From Tethya wilhelma (lineage: Eukaryota; Porifera; Demospongiae; Tethyida; Tethyidae): a stretch of DNA of 64,000 nucleotides. The DNA lies in NCBI GenBank assembly GCA_964030475.1, contig CAXIPT010000002.1, forward strand, positions 15,235,907 through 15,299,906. Reading direction: 5' to 3'. This document shows positions 40,562 through 55,200 of the stretch, piece by piece (within the stretch, counting starts at the first letter, position 1; each line of letters opens with the position of its first letter). The notes below the pieces were generated by a model that worked only from the letters and a program-made list of their open reading frames with translations, made no database searches and was not told the origin of the DNA. A program made the translations under genes and the position numbers.

Positions 40562-41717
40562 ATGTCCAAGTTAAGAAAGTATGTCAGTCTTCTAGTGTTG
40601 GTGATTCAGAACACAGCACTAGTGTTAACTATGAGGTACTCTCGGACTGTCGATGGTCCACTCTACCTTGCCTCTACGGCTGTTGTAATGACTGAACTCT
40701 TAAAGTTGATCATCTCAGTATCAATGGTGTTCTACACCAAGAGAATGGACCTCATTGCATCTATTGAGTTGCTGTTCAATGAAATCATTGGCAAGTATAG
40801 GGAAACCATTAATCTATCAGTTCCATCTGTGCTGTATACAATACAGAATAATCTCCTCTACATTGCTCTCTCTTATTTAAATGCTGCTACTTTTCAGGTG
40901 AGCATATTGTGTACGTGTTCTCATTTTCATTGTACTCCAAGCATTAGAAAGAAGGCAGAATTACATACAAAAATTACATCTGTGATCTATTACATGTGGG
41001 AGGGTATGTTCCTTTACCCCTTTGTATCCAGGTATCCTATCAGCTCAAGATATTGACCACTGCTCTCTTCTCAGTCTTACTTCTTCACAGGAGACTCAAT
41101 AGAATGAAATGGGTGGCGCTAGTTGTACTCATGTTTGCAGTGGCCCTTGTTCAGGTGGGTTGCTAGGGTTTATGGGTGATAGGTTATTCATTAAACATAA
41201 GATGCTCTCTGCACTTCAATTTGGTTCCCAAGTCTTCCATCCTCCTACACCTCTGTTGTTGTGCAGTAATAATATTGTTGTGGGGTATATACATTATGCT
41301 AAATGAAGACTATATAACTCATGTCGCTATACATGAACTCATTTGTCTCGTGCTAAGGCCAACATGACTGCTGCTCTCATCGTCACATAACCGGATGTGA
41401 TATTAAGAGAGATAAATAGGATTGTTTAAATTGTTCAAAATCCATCACTGCATACTTTAATCACAACACACAGAGGTGCTAAGTGCTATGCAATGTCTCA
41501 GCTGGAATGAAGAAATGGCTTTAGTGTGCCCTTTCTCTGGTTACATCACTTTCAGATTTAAATTGAGCTGGGCTGTGTGGTTTATGTTCTGTGTATGGAT
41601 TCCTATTTGTGGTCTGTGGTACTCCTGATTGTTGTTGTGACGTGACAAGACTTACTCTCTAGCCCTTGTTTACTCCAGTAACTGTGTACTTGATTGTTGA
41701 GTGCATCTACTGCATCT

Positions 41718-41786
<69 letters not shown>

Positions 41787-41848
41787 ACACACACACACAC
41801 ACACACACACACACCACACACACACACAAACACACACACACACACACA

Positions 41849-41897
<49 letters not shown>

Positions 41898-43779
41898 GGC
41901 CTAATGGTGATGACAATGGAGATTCAGACAGTGATGGTAGGTTTCGCCCACTCATTGGTTTGGGAGCTGTTTTGCTGGCCTGTATCTCAAGTGGGTTCTC
42001 TGGAGTGTACATTGAAAGGGTGTTGAAGCAGTCAGATACCTCAATGTGGATAAGGAACATCCAACTGGGTATGTGCTCTCACCATCTAAATGTCACGCTA
42101 TTTGTTTGTGTATGTGCTATATATTGATTTTTTTTTTTTTTTGATTGAAAGGAATTGTCATGGTGTTTCTTGTGTTCTTGTAGCTCTGCTGAGTTTCTTC
42201 ATTGGTCTCTTTGGGGTGTTTGTCACGGACTGGAACACTGTGTCAGAGAATGGGTTCTTCAATGGCTACACACCTGTGGTCTTTGTTGTCATTATCCTCC
42301 AGGTTTGTTGCTGTTGATGACTGCACTACAATAGAGTATGGAATATGAACTATTTATGTGCTAAAAAGTGTGTGTGTGTGGAAATAACTCAGCCATTGTT
42401 TTCCTATTGTCTCATAATTCACTTTCATCCTGAAAAGATAAACATAAATGAGTTTGTTTTGTAGTCAGACTTGCTAGTTAATACTGTGGCCCCTTCACTA
42501 TGTACAGTCATGACATGGATTTAGTTTCACATGTAGAGTGTAGTTGTTGGCTTCAATGACCTGTGTGAATGACTAGAGGACAAGACCCTGCATCCCTATC
42601 TTTCATAGACCATTATGTTTGTGTACATGTTTCAACCTCTGTGGCCTTGTCTCAGGACATCGATACAATGTATGCAACAAGTCAGTTGGTTCTTTCTTCT
42701 TGTCTGGAATTCATAATTTGTCCTTGTCTATCTATTGGTAGTTAGGATCAATTACTGGTTGATCTAGTTTCAAAGGATATGAATGGCACTATCCATTACC
42801 ATGCACTGTACACGTATTACCTTGATAGATATTTCAATTTCTTTCAATCCCAGTTTACATCCAGCTACTATAATTTATTTCAAACCAATACACTTTATAG
42901 TAGATCTAATGTGTTATCTTCTCATGTGTTCTTGCCCTTGACCTTGCCTAGCTTCTCTGGTGGCTTAGGACATGTAAACCTTAGGGTTTCTGCAGCAGGT
43001 TTATGAATGTGGGACTTGTGTTGTAAAGCTTCCTAAAGTCTCTGAGTTACCCACCAACATTACTGTCTCTAAGAGTCTCATCTAATCTTGAGTAAAACAG
43101 AAGATGTACAAGGCTGTATAGTGTTAAGCTTTGATTCTGTTTCCAATTACAAGTGTATATCCCTTCACCTCTTTGACTGCCCTGAGAGTCTGTTAGCCTT
43201 GTTCCCAGGCCTTACCTTAGCAACATATGAACTAAGGCCTGCAAACTAATCCAAGTATCTTGATCAGTTTGTCTGATTATTTCGGATAGATTGTGCTGTA
43301 GTGTTATTTTAGTAAACATTGTGCTCATCTACATGTTTCAGGCTCTTGGTGGACTTGTTGTTGCTGCTGTGATGAAATATGCTGATAACATTCTCAAGGG
43401 GTTTGCTACCTCTGTGTCTATTGTGGTCTCCTCCATTATATCCTACTTCTTCCTTGGCGACTTCAACCCATCCTTGTAAGAACTAACTACTGTATGCTTG
43501 AAGGTGGTGGGGACAAACTGCCCTACAGGACAGTATGTCATCTATAAAATGACATTGTTCTCACAGTTATGAGATGTGGAAACTCAGACCCCAGAGCTCC
43601 TGGTATATTTCTGACCCCAAGAGCAATTCTGTGTGTGTGCAGGGAATACTCTTGTACAGCCACTGAACTCTCTCCTGTCATAGGCTCTATATATAATTAA
43701 TTAATAGAAGTTTATAGCTCTACTCACTGCTGCAAGCTACTTTCCTACCCTCTCTACCTCTCCCCCATATACTCACTCA

Positions 43780-43822
<43 letters not shown>

Positions 43823-43896
43823 ACATTCATGATTGGTGCTACCATGGTTCTAGTTGCAACCTTCATGTACAGTAGACCTCAGTCAAGTACGGTCCT

Positions 43897-43945
<49 letters not shown>

Positions 43946-45828
43946 GGCCTAATGGTGATGACAATGGAGATTCAGACAGTGATGGTAGGTTTCGCCCACT
44001 CATTGGTTTGGGAGCTGTTTTGCTGGCCTGTATCTCAAGTGGGTTCTCTGGAGTGTACATTGAAAGGGTGTTGAAGCAGTCAGATACCTCAATGTGGATA
44101 AGGAACATCCAACTGGGTATGTGCTCTCACCATCTAAATGTCACGCTATTTGTTTGTGTATGTGCTATATATTGATTTTTTTTTTTTTTTGATTGAAAGG
44201 AATTGTCATGGTGTTTCTTGTGTTCTTGTAGCTCTGCTGAGTTTCTTCATTGGTCTCTTTGGGGTGTTTGTCACGGACTGGAACACTGTGTCAGAGAATG
44301 GGTTCTTCAATGGCTACACACCTGTGGTCTTTGTTGTCATTATCCTCCAGGTTTGTTGCTGTTGATGACTGCACTACAATAGAGTATGGAATATGAACTA
44401 TTTATGTGCTAAAAAGTGTGTGTGTGTGGAAATAACTCAGCCATTGTTTTCCTATTGTCTCATAATTCACTTTCATCCTGAAAAGATAAACATAAATGAG
44501 TTTGTTTTGTAGTCAGACTTGCTAGTTAATACTGTGGCCCCTTCACTATGTACAGTCATGACATGGATTTAGTTTCACATGTAGAGTGTAGTTGTTGGCT
44601 TCAATGACCTGTGTGAATGACTAGAGGACAAGACCCTGCATCCCTATCTTTCATAGACCATTATGTTTGTGTACATGTTTCAACCTCTGTGGCCTTGTCT
44701 CAGGACATCGATACAATGTATGCAACAAGTCAGTTGGTTCTTTCTTCTTGTCTGGAATTCATAATTTGTCCTTGTCTATCTATTGGTAGTTAGGATCAAT
44801 TACTGGTTGATCTAGTTTCAAAGGATATGAATGGCACTATCCATTACCATGCACTGTACACGTATTACCTTGATAGATATTTCAATTTCTTTCAATCCCA
44901 GTTTACATCCAGCTACTATAATTTATTTCAAACCAATACACTTTATAGTAGATCTAATGTGTTATCTTCTCATGTGTTCTTGCCCTTGACCTTGCCTAGC
45001 TTCTCTGGTGGCTTAGGACATGTAAACCTTAGGGTTTCTGCAGCAGGTTTATGAATGTGGGACTTGTGTTGTAAAGCTTCCTAAAGTCTCTGAGTTACCC
45101 ACCAACATTACTGTCTCTAAGAGTCTCATCTAATCTTGAGTAAAACAGAAGATGTACAAGGCTGTATAGTGTTAAGCTTTGATTCTGTTTCCAATTACAA
45201 GTGTATATCCCTTCACCTCTTTGACTGCCCTGAGAGTCTGTTAGCCTTGTTCCCAGGCCTTACCTTAGCAACATATGAACTAAGGCCTGCAAACTAATCC
45301 AAGTATCTTGATCAGTTTGTCTGATTATTTCGGATAGATTGTGCTGTAGTGTTATTTTAGTAAACATTGTGCTCATCTACATGTTTCAGGCTCTTGGTGG
45401 ACTTGTTGTTGCTGCTGTGATGAAATATGCTGATAACATTCTCAAGGGGTTTGCTACCTCTGTGTCTATTGTGGTCTCCTCCATTATATCCTACTTCTTC
45501 CTTGGCGACTTCAACCCATCCTTGTAAGAACTAACTACTGTATGCTTGAAGGTGGTGGGGACAAACTGCCCTACAGGACAGTATGTCATCTATAAAATGA
45601 CATTGTTCTCACAGTTATGAGATGTGGAAACTCAGACCCCAGAGCTCCTGGTATATTTCTGACCCCAAGAGCAATTCTGTGTGTGTGCAGGGAATACTCT
45701 TGTACAGCCACTGAACTCTCTCCTGTCATAGGCTCTATATATAATTAATTAATAGAAGTTTATAGCTCTACTCACTGCTGCAAGCTACTTTCCTACCCTC
45801 TCTACCTCTCCCCCATATACTCACTCAT

Positions 45829-45873
<45 letters not shown>

Positions 45874-45981
45874 ACATTCATGATTGGTGCTACCATGGTT
45901 CTAGTTGCAACCTTCATGTACAGTAGACCTCAGTCAAGTACGGTCCCCCCTGTTGGACAGAACGATTCCAAGGGGTCCTGA
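40562..45981 (+). CDS. Golgi nucleotide-sugar transporter, SLC35A family (UDP-GlcNAc/UDP-galactose type)
   Basis: A multi-pass Golgi antiporter that imports a nucleotide sugar in exchange for the monophosphate. Exons 40562-40897, 41032-41154, 41897-42068, 42184-42302, 43342-43475 and 45873-45981 join in phase to 330 residues; human SLC35A3 is 325. Family signatures are [69 protein letters not shown], then [20 protein letters not shown], and ISYFFLGDF near the end. The sequence looks closest to SLC35A3, but substrate cannot be read from it. Exons 3-6 are present twice (second copies 43945-44116, 44232-44350, 45390-45523, 45873-45981; first copy of the last exon at 43822). The first last-exon copy runs from ..SSTV into a (CA)n tract instead of the native [12 protein letters not shown] end. 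Acceptors of exons 3 and 6 are formed by (CA)n microsatellites. Confidence 0.95.
41720..41892. repeat. Long (CA)n tract forming the acceptor of SLC35A exon 3
   Basis: About 170 bp of CA with a few single-base interruptions ends ..CACACTAG directly before exon 3 (41897). The related tracts at 43782-43820, 43901-43940 and 45831-45871 sit at equivalent positions in the duplicated copies and vary in length. Confidence 0.9.
41897..45946. repeat. Tandem duplication of about 2048 bp in the SLC35A gene
   Basis: Exons 3-6 with their introns occur twice. The offset is 2048 bp through exons 3-5 and 2051 bp in exon 6, the difference being the length of the (CA)n before exon 6. Non-repeat sequence looks the same in both copies, apart from a base at the edge of that microsatellite (CATCACACA versus CATGCACAC). 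The junction lies in a (CA)n: the first exon 6 reads GTACGGTCCTCTCACACAC and runs into the tract before the second exon 3. Confidence 0.92.
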
Positions 45982-46139
45982 CAGTGGAACCTTGCGTAGC
46001 TCATAATGCATATAGGTCAATTCTTTATTTTATATGGTCGGGTGTTGCAAATGGTTAGTTTCTTATATAAATAATGGGGATAAATTTACATATCAATATT
46101 TTTTTAGAAGATGGCACCAGCTATAAAGCTTCTGTGTTC

Positions 46140-46145
46140 AATAAA
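46140..46145 (+). terminator. Poly(A) signal for the SLC35A gene
   Basis: AATAAA lies 159 bp after the stop at 45981 and 150 bp before the DCTN1 start codon, so the two tandem genes are closely packed. The rest of 45982-46296 shows nothing else of note. Confidence 0.55.
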
Positions 46146-46296
46146 AAAATAGCTCTCTAATTAAGCGAAAGAAAGTAATTTCTGAACCAACCAACTCAAG
46201 CTCGAGTTGATATGACTGGAAGTGCTGAAGTGATCTGTCTGAGCCGAGCTGAGCTGAGTTGAGTGATTTATTTTCGTTTGAGATCTTGGATATTAA

Positions 46297-49200
46297 ATGA
46301 TGGAAGATCAAGAATCCGTTAGAGTTGGGGTCAGGGTAGTAATCAAAGACAAGGGATATAAGGGAACTGTAAAGTAAGTTTATGATTTGGCGTAGATATT
46401 ATTATTTTATTTACGACATTAGCATAAATGTTGGCTCTAATACTGTGTAGTTATGCCTGCTTTAGTTCTCAAGCTATAAGTCTAGTTCATGGCACAATCC
46501 AACAATTTTAGGACTTATTCAAAGGTATTTATCATCCTTGCCAAAAGTAGTTCTTTTTATTGCCCACCATCCCTCAATTTGTCTCCTCCTTTCTCCTTCC
46601 CTTCTCTCCTTTTGTAAGTCAAATAAACACTTGTGGAGGAGGAGAGCTGATGATTCTAATCTAGCTTACTGCATGCCACTCTCAAGAAGCTTTACTCTCA
46701 AGAATCAGCTACCTTTGTTATTAATGTAAGCAAATGCCTAGAATCTAGGTTTTAAGTCCAGAATACACTTGATCTGTGTAAAGAATTCGCTCTGCTTAAA
46801 TTTTTCTGCTGTGTATATCTATAGACAAGGTTTGTTTGTTATCTATTAGCCTCGTTCCTAGACACTAGGGTAGACATGTCCTTTGACTGCTGTGAACTGT
46901 AGGAGTCTGAACTAATGCTGTTACCATTCATAAATGCCCAAACCATGAAAATAAGCAAGGTAAGTACAGTAAAATGATTAACTCTCGAGTTGTTCATGCT
47001 AGGCGCTCGTAAAATGGCACAATCGCGGAAATCACTGACGAAATTCATGTGATATTTCCGACCAGGCTCTCTCCTTCCTTACCGTGAGTGTAAGGTCAAA
47101 GGCGAGAGCCTGGGAACGAGGCTAGGTAGAAAGGGCAGCTTTAGTTTAGTCAGAGATCACTGACAACTGTTGGTAGCCTCAAACAGGAACAAGTATTCAC
47201 TTGATTGTTGGCAAAGTAGGCTCATTCTCCTCCTCCAGCACCTGTAGATTTTGGTAGGAGAGAAATTAGAGAGGAGAAGAGGATAAGGCTAACATTTTGT
47301 AGCCCCACAGGTGATTATGGAGCATTGTTAGCTGAACAACATTTTCCATTGCCATGATCTACTGCATATGCAGTTGATTACAAAACTATCACTTGCAATT
47401 CACTCTATAGCCTTTCTATGATACAAAGAATGTAAGTATGTTAGTAATGTTCTGTAGCTAAGATGAACTATCTATTTGCCTTAGGTTTGTGGGTGCGACC
47501 AGCTTTGCCCCTGGCAAGTGGATTGGAGTGGAGTTGGACGATGCCAGGGGAAAGAACAATGGTAGTGTGCAGGGGAAGGTCTACTTCCAGAGCAGGGAGA
47601 ACCATGGGCTGTTTGTGCGCCAGAACCAGGTTCAAGTGAGTGTGTTTGTTGTATGTGTTGGTGTGGTTAATTGCTGGGACATGTAGGGAACATGTACATG
47701 AACACGTAGGATGTGTCACAAGCATGGGTCGTAGAGCTCCAGACGTACATGAATGACCTTGTGAATGTCTGTACTGGAATTTGTTGTGAAGCATGATGTA
47801 TCTATAATGTACTTTACATTTTATTGTGTTGTTTTCTTAGTGGCTGTGGATATTGTACTTTAGGTGGTTAGAATTCCCTCAGAGTGGTGCCTGAATGACT
47901 TCTGTTATTCACTGTACATGTAGTTCAAGTTATGAGGCTGTATCATGAAATCTCTCCATAGCATGCTGTATTAATCTGCTTGCCTAGTGAGAAAACTCAA
48001 TATTGTGCACCTGTGATTCTACAACTGTAGCTACAAAAACATTATTTTATGTCTTGATTGTGCACTCTGCTTGAGATGTTTACTGTTAGGATTTCAGTTT
48101 TGGCTGTGAGGGTCCAGTCCAAAGTTCTCAACATTCTGTGAATCAGTAGAAACTCTCCAACTCATAGTGTGTGTTTGATGGGTTCCATTTGTGATACATT
48201 GCAATACAATAGTCTTGTGAATTACCGGCACTCCCACTGACGTGTTGATATTACAATCTATTGTTCCACAACCACAGTTTGGATGACTGTAGCCTTTACC
48301 CTATTGCATCCACGTCCCTCCTCAGGTGATCCCTGGGGCCAAGAGTCCAGGGGCCAACAAGAGCCCAGGCACTGCCTCTCGTATCCCAGGTCCCTCTCGT
48401 GTCACCGCTGGCTCCTCTCAGCTCAAGAAACCAACGTCAGGTGCCTACTCTCAGTCCTCACCAATGAAGCAGAAGAGTGGGCATTCACCTCCCAAGGGGA
48501 AGGCTCCTCCAGCAGCCAAGGAGGTGCCTCCTGTCGAGACCACTCTTAGTGCTCCTCTCAACCCTACTGCGCCAGCTGTGAGTCTAGCAGGAATGTTGTG
48601 GGTGCATCTTGAACTGTGCTGTGTGCTTTGTTGTAGAGTTTTGTCCCTGATGCTCCAGTCTCTGATGAGGTGACAGACTTGAAGCAGAGACTAGCTATCC
48701 TGCAGGCTAAGAGAGCTGAGGACAAAGGTCGAATTAAAGAGCTGGAGAGGTACAAGGCCCAATTCAACCAGGTGAGAATTTGTATCTTGGATGGCACTTG
48801 ATGTATTCTCAACTGTTGAACATTTGACCAACCCACTCAAAACCTTGTTTTTGTTCTTAGATGATGGAGTACAAGCAGAGATGGAGTGAATCACAAACTG
48901 AACTCCAGCAACAATTGAAGGTTGCCAAAAAGGTATGTGTATTGTGTATAAGCTTTGTGTTTGTGTGGCTATTAGTGTTGGCAGTAGTGAAAGAATGGTC
49001 TAGCCACATGTAGATGGAGTAGCCTGATCTTATGCAAAACAAATCTTGACTTGTAGGAAGCCCGAGAGCACCAGCTGGACAAGGAGAAGGCTGAGGAAGA
49101 GATGAGGGACTTGGCTGACACCGTAGAGATGGCCACACTGGATAAGGAGATGGCCGAGGAAAGGGTACGTATCAAGCCAGCTACATACACAGTAACCTTA

Positions 49201-52200
49201 TATATTGCATGTGTGCTAGTGTGGGGTGAACTAGTAGTCACTTCTTCTGTATCATTGAAAATAGTCAATGTCAAGCCAACTTCATAACTTGTTTGACTAT
49301 TAAATGAGATGGATGTACATATGCACCCTATCTCTGCACAGTGTGAGAGTATGCAAGCAGAGAATGAGGTGTTGAAGGAGAAGATTGAGGAGCTGACCAT
49401 TGACCTGGAGATCATCAAGCAGGAGATCAGTGAGGGTGGAGTGGAGGGAGCTGCTGCCAGTGCTCAGTACAAACAGATGGAGCAGCAGAACAACAGACTC
49501 AAGGATGCTCTTGTCAGGTAATGCTATTTGTATCCATTCCACTTCTATTGTACAGTGATGTCATGGTGGGTGGTGTGATTGCCTTGCCAACGGCCTGGTG
49601 TGTTGCTACAGGCTCCGTGATCTATCAGCCCAGGATAAGCTGGAGCATCAAAGAACAGTGAAGGACCTGGAAAAGACTGCCTCTGAACTGACACAGCTGA
49701 AGGAGCAGAAAGACAAACTCTCTCAAGAAGTTGAGGTATGAGCAGACAACACTCCCTAGCCATTGTCTCTTTCGGCTAGGCTGAGTTTCTCAATACGTTG
49801 ATGAAGGACACTTCCCCTATGGGATGGAGTCTATTGTCAGTGCCCCTGGGGCTAAGCTATTTATGAACATTCCTGGCTGTTGTAGTGGATTCCTTTGTTC
49901 TGACACAAACAACCCCTTTGTTGGCATAGTGTGGTAAATAGGGTAGTTGTAGTGTTGTTTGGCAAGGTTATGGGAGGCAGCTCCTGGTGTTATGGCCGCA
50001 TAACAAAATTAGTGTACTTGGGTTGTATAGTATTTTCCACCACAATGTACACATGTGTTTTCAGTTGTATGTTGTAGTATCAAGTACACAATTGAGTAAA
50101 AAAACATGTGTGGTGTTGTGAGTGTCCTACACGTCCCTCTCCTCTGTTAGGAATGTGATGCTATCATTGATGAACTGAAGGAGCAGGTTGATGCTGCCCT
50201 GGGGGCTGAGGAGATGGTGGAGAAGCTCACCGATCGCAACCTGGAGCAGGAGGAGAAGATAGAGCAGCTGACGGAGACTGTATCTGACTTGGAGGCCCTC
50301 AGGGACCTCAGTGAGGAGCAGGAGGAGCTGAGGATGGAGGTGGAACATGACCTCAGGGAAGAACTGGACATGAACCTCAACACCATCAGACAGGTGGGTT
50401 CCGGGGTCCTCTATATACGACTATATCGGTGTCCTAAGATTGTTATCAATATTTACTGGACAAATAGCTTTGTGCTGTATATGTGTGTAATGATTTCTAC
50501 CAATAGTTTACCTGGGCACACATGTACACTCATTCCTCCTCTTTAGCTGGAGCGTAAAGTAGAGGCTGGTCAAGAGACTATTATAGACCAGCAGCAGACC
50601 ATTGAGAAGTTCCGTGATCTTGTTCGTCATTTACAAAGTGACATTGCTGGACTGAAGGAGAGGGGAGAGCGGCCATCAGCCGAGGCCCAGGGCAGTGAGG
50701 CCACCCAGGCCATGATGAACATCAATGTGCAACTCAAGTCAGCCATCAAAGCTCACTCAAGGGTAAGGAAGGGTCTGGGTGGATGTTAGTGTGTCAAGCC
50801 ACCTTGTACAAGCTAGCATCTCAGTAGTTCCTCTGGGCAGGAACTTACTCATTATGTATGTATACCTACACCTGAAATACTCTTGAAGTGTTTTTCATTC
50901 CTGTAATAATCTACAGACAATTGACTTTGAGCTGCGTAAGCTGGACGCCCAGCAAGCCAATGATCACATCAATCTACTCAAGTCCTTTATGCCCAACTCA
51001 TTCCTAGTCAGTGGAGGTGAGTCCACCGGGAGGGGAGGGTATAGGTTAGTTACTCTACAGGGCATGTTCACTAGGCTAGTAGGTGTCCAGTGTGTCTTGT
51101 GCTGTGAAGATAACTAAGTGCCCCTAGGTGTGTGTGAATGTCCCTGAGCCTAGACTGGCTAGGGCTGGGGTAGGAAGAGGATACACAGGTACAATAGGTT
51201 TGAATCTTACTGTGGCCACATTATATCCTGTTGGTGTTAACTGTTTCTTTTGTAGAAGCATTTCTTGGAAGGCTACTAGTGTATGTGTATGTTTGTAGCA
51301 TGTTGGCCAGCTGTTACTCCTGCCCCTGTGTTTATTCATTGTATGTGCCCATGTATTCATTGTTCACAGGAGACTACGATGCCTTGTTAGTGTTGATGCT
51401 ACTCCCCAGGCTAGCCTTTAAAGCTGAGCTGGTTATTGACCAGCTGAAGCAGCAGCACAAGCTAGATGAGGCTCTTGGCTCCCTCAGCACCATCAAGACC
51501 AACCAGGCCGACCAGCTTGCCTTTGTCTGTCTGCTCATCTACAAGTTATGCACTCTTCAAATGTTGGTCACCAGAGCTAACAGGTCTGTTGCAATAGAGT
51601 AGAGTGTGTGATTGCAAGCAGTCATCCTCAAGTATTGACTAAGTCTTCATTCTTTTGTTCCAGTATTCTCCAGGAGTGTGATGTAATGCTCTACCGACAA
51701 ATGGGAGGGGTCAGAGATGACCTGAACATTCATGAGAAGGCTTTGGACATTCTCATTGAACTGCTCAAGAAGGAACAGGTGCCCTGTGTGTGACTCAGTG
51801 TGTGGGTATAGGAAGTACAAGCCCTAGGCCATTGAATAGGTTTCAGAGGAAACAGTGGTGCTAACATGATGTCGGTACATTTTGGCATTGTGTCTGGAAA
51901 ATGATGAGGGCCATTATTTTGTTTGGGTACACCTAAAGAGAGGAATTTGTTCCTTCATAGTATCAAATGAACACACCTACATATACCATCAACAGGTGCA
52001 CCCCTATTGCAATGAGTGTATCACGTTTGTGAAGCAAACACACAAACACCACATGCACTACAGATTGATGCCACGCATCACACTACACATGTGTATTAAT
52101 AAATCCTTTTGAACACCGTCTCTCTCTTTCTCTCTCTCTCTCTCTGCAGCTTGATGAGAGTGTACCACTACATGGTATTGACAAGGCCATTGGTCACTTT

Positions 52201-55200
52201 GAGGTTGGTGTACATGTTAGTTTTGTTCCTTACCTTATAACACATCCCTCCCACTAAATAGCCTTGTGTTCCCTTTTCTCTTGTAGACATCCAGTTGGCT
52301 TGTACATTGACCCTACCATAATAGTGTGTTCTCAAACACTCTGTAGTATTGGCCTTGTAAACCAGGCCCTCTTTGTGTGCTTTATTAGCTCCCCACACTT
52401 AGCATTATGAAAAGTGGTGAAGGCTGTTTTTCAAGGCTATCCTGTAACTCATGGACTCAGTGTTTTGGTGTAATATCTTCACATGAATACATACAACCTT
52501 TCCCATTCCTCAATTTACCAACCATTCATCTCAACCCTCAATCGTCAGAGCCTCCTTGAGGGTCGACTGCACTATGAGGGAAGTGTCAAAGGTCACTCCA
52601 GCCATCTACTGGAGCAGATGAAGGTCCTCTGTTCAGGAGCTGACTTCACTACCATTGAGCTGCTCAGACTGAGGACACTGGCACCTGTAAGTTCTCCTGG
52701 AGCCTCATTGATGAGAGGAGTGAGCCACTAAAGTGACTGTAGTATTCATAAACTGAGTGCAATGGGGCAGTCATGTGTGTAATCGTATAATTCCTTATGG
52801 CTAATTCCTGTATATTCCCAGTACATATTGTGTTTGAATGTAGAGTGTTGTATCCAGGATACAGTGATAAGTTTTGGTACATATACTCTTGCCTTCTTAG
52901 TCAATCCTTGTACTTAATCACTAGTACTATTTTGGATACATGAACTATGTTATACTATTTCAGCCATTATTATTAATCACATAACAACTATGTCCCAATC
53001 ATAAGTAACACTGCCACACATACCTTATGCGCATCAATATAGAGGGTTTAACTCTTATCATGTTATTTGTTTCCCACTCTTCCACTCACTCTAGGAGAAC
53101 AGTCAGTTTGTAGCTCAAGTGAAGGAGCTGGAGAGCTTCAATAATGACTTGAGACAAGCTTGCAGAAAGGTGACTAATTGTTTACTCTTATATGCTTGTT
53201 TTTTGTTCTTACTGTTTGGTGTATAATGTTATTGTATGCTGATAAACTGTGAACACTACATTTCATGCTTGTCACAAGCAAACAGAAAGATTGATAAGAA
53301 AGGTTTACAAACACCATTACTACTTCCTTATTTCATATTTTCTTTGCATGTGTGGCACTTGTAGATAGTCACTCTGGCATAAATGTTTGATTCCATTATA
53401 GTGTCACTGTCTATGTAGCCTCAACCCCTCAATCCAAGGCCCCTGCTACTGTTGGCAGGAGGAGCCTGTCAGTGTGGGAATGATGCTATTCCTCATTGTT
53501 ATGCTAAAACTACTTGTTATTCAGATCCGTCGTAAAGTCCCACCCTTGGACTCTCAGAGGATCCTGAGGTTTGATAGCTCTGTGGAGCAGTCTGTGGCAA
53601 AGACTCTTCGAAGACAGCTCCTCTTCGTGGAGGCCTTCAAGGCCCTTCATCTCAAGGCCAGCCAGAGAGCCAACAGTCTCACAGGTATTGTCCTGTGCTG
53701 AACAATACTGTCTGCTAAAATTGATATCTTCATTGTCTACCGTTTTAATTCCGCACCATCATTATTGCTGTTATGGCAACAATTGTGGAGCATGTTATGC
53801 CCATCAGGGAATAGTTTGTGAGGGAGGAGGGTCTCTGAGCATACTCTCACATCAGCTGTACTAGCTGTCATTGTGTTAAATGGCATTACTATTCTCCCAT
53901 GTATAGTAGTATGTCAGCCATGCAGCTGTTGTATTTTAAATTTGGTTTACAGAGGGTGAAAAATTAACGAGTGGTGAATTAGAGGAGTTTACCCGTCAAG
54001 TGATTGCCAGTGGTACTCTCCAGGAGGTTGGTTCAGAGGCCCCCTCCCAGCAGCAGCCGAGGGAGCTGCTCCGTCAGTCCATGTCCACCAACTCCACTGC
54101 CCTGGAGAGGTTCCTGGGATCACTGAGTGAGGGAGACTATGACACACAGCCACCAAAGACCAGTGTAAGGAGTTGTGTGTAGCAACTAAAGTCCATCTGG
54201 TTGAGAATGCCGGTGGAAAATTGAAACTTATTTTCAAAATTTCAAACATGATTGGAATGCACTCGTTCTCCTTATTCCTTTGGTTGCTTTTCCAGCTTCC
54301 TATGCCCTACCTGTCAAAAGTTAGCTGTTTGTCCGATAAGAAAAGTATTGACCATGAGATAGTAGTGACTGGCATCATTATCAACCTCATGTTTAATTTC
54401 TGACAGAATTCTCAAACCAGATTGACTATAGTGTACTCACAGACACACGTGTAAAGAATTGTAATGTACCGTATAGCGGGTAAACTTGGCGAGAATTAAA
54501 TTTGGCGAATTGGCGAATTGTTCTTCAAATCGCCAAATTAAAAATCGCCAAACAGTTTAATACTTACGTGCGCCCATATAAACTATGCAGCGTATGGAAT
54601 TGAATCGCCAAATTAAAAATCGCCAATAATCCCAAAATGCGAATTTGCCAAATTTTAAGCCCGCTAAATTTACCCGCTATACGGTATCCAGCTTGACAGT
54701 CCATTTTGCAAAACCATTATAACTTAACACCCCCACAACTAACATAAAAATGGCCATGCAGAAAACAAGTCTTGTAAGATCACATTTCACATTGTTTAGG
54801 AAGTAGTTGTACTTAGTTCCAGCAGCTGGGTGTGTTTGATGTAGGGAAAGGTTTCCATGGTTTCTCCTCTCCCCTGATATCACTGCTGGAAGAACTGAAT
54901 CAGTAGTGCTACTGTACATTGACATATCCTTCCTTTGAACATGTGCACACTGCAGCCTGAGGCGCCAGTGATAGTGAGAGCCAAGGCAGTCAAGGGTGAG
55001 CTCAGTGACATGGAGGGACTGCGATTCAAGCTAGAAGAACGGCAGAAAGACATCTTGGAGCTCAAGAAGACTCTTAAAATGAAGGTACTTGGCTCATCAG
55101 ACCAAGGATAGTGTATAGATGCACTGGTGTGGTCAATCTCTATGTAAAGAGCACTGTCTCAATCTTTGGTTTATAATGATTACTGTAGGGTCAAGAGTTG

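Noticed and set aside
41603..42026. Frames rich in His-Thr or Cys-Val
   Set aside because: Microsatellite translations next to SLC35A exon 3, whose real frame is different ([14 protein letters not shown]...).
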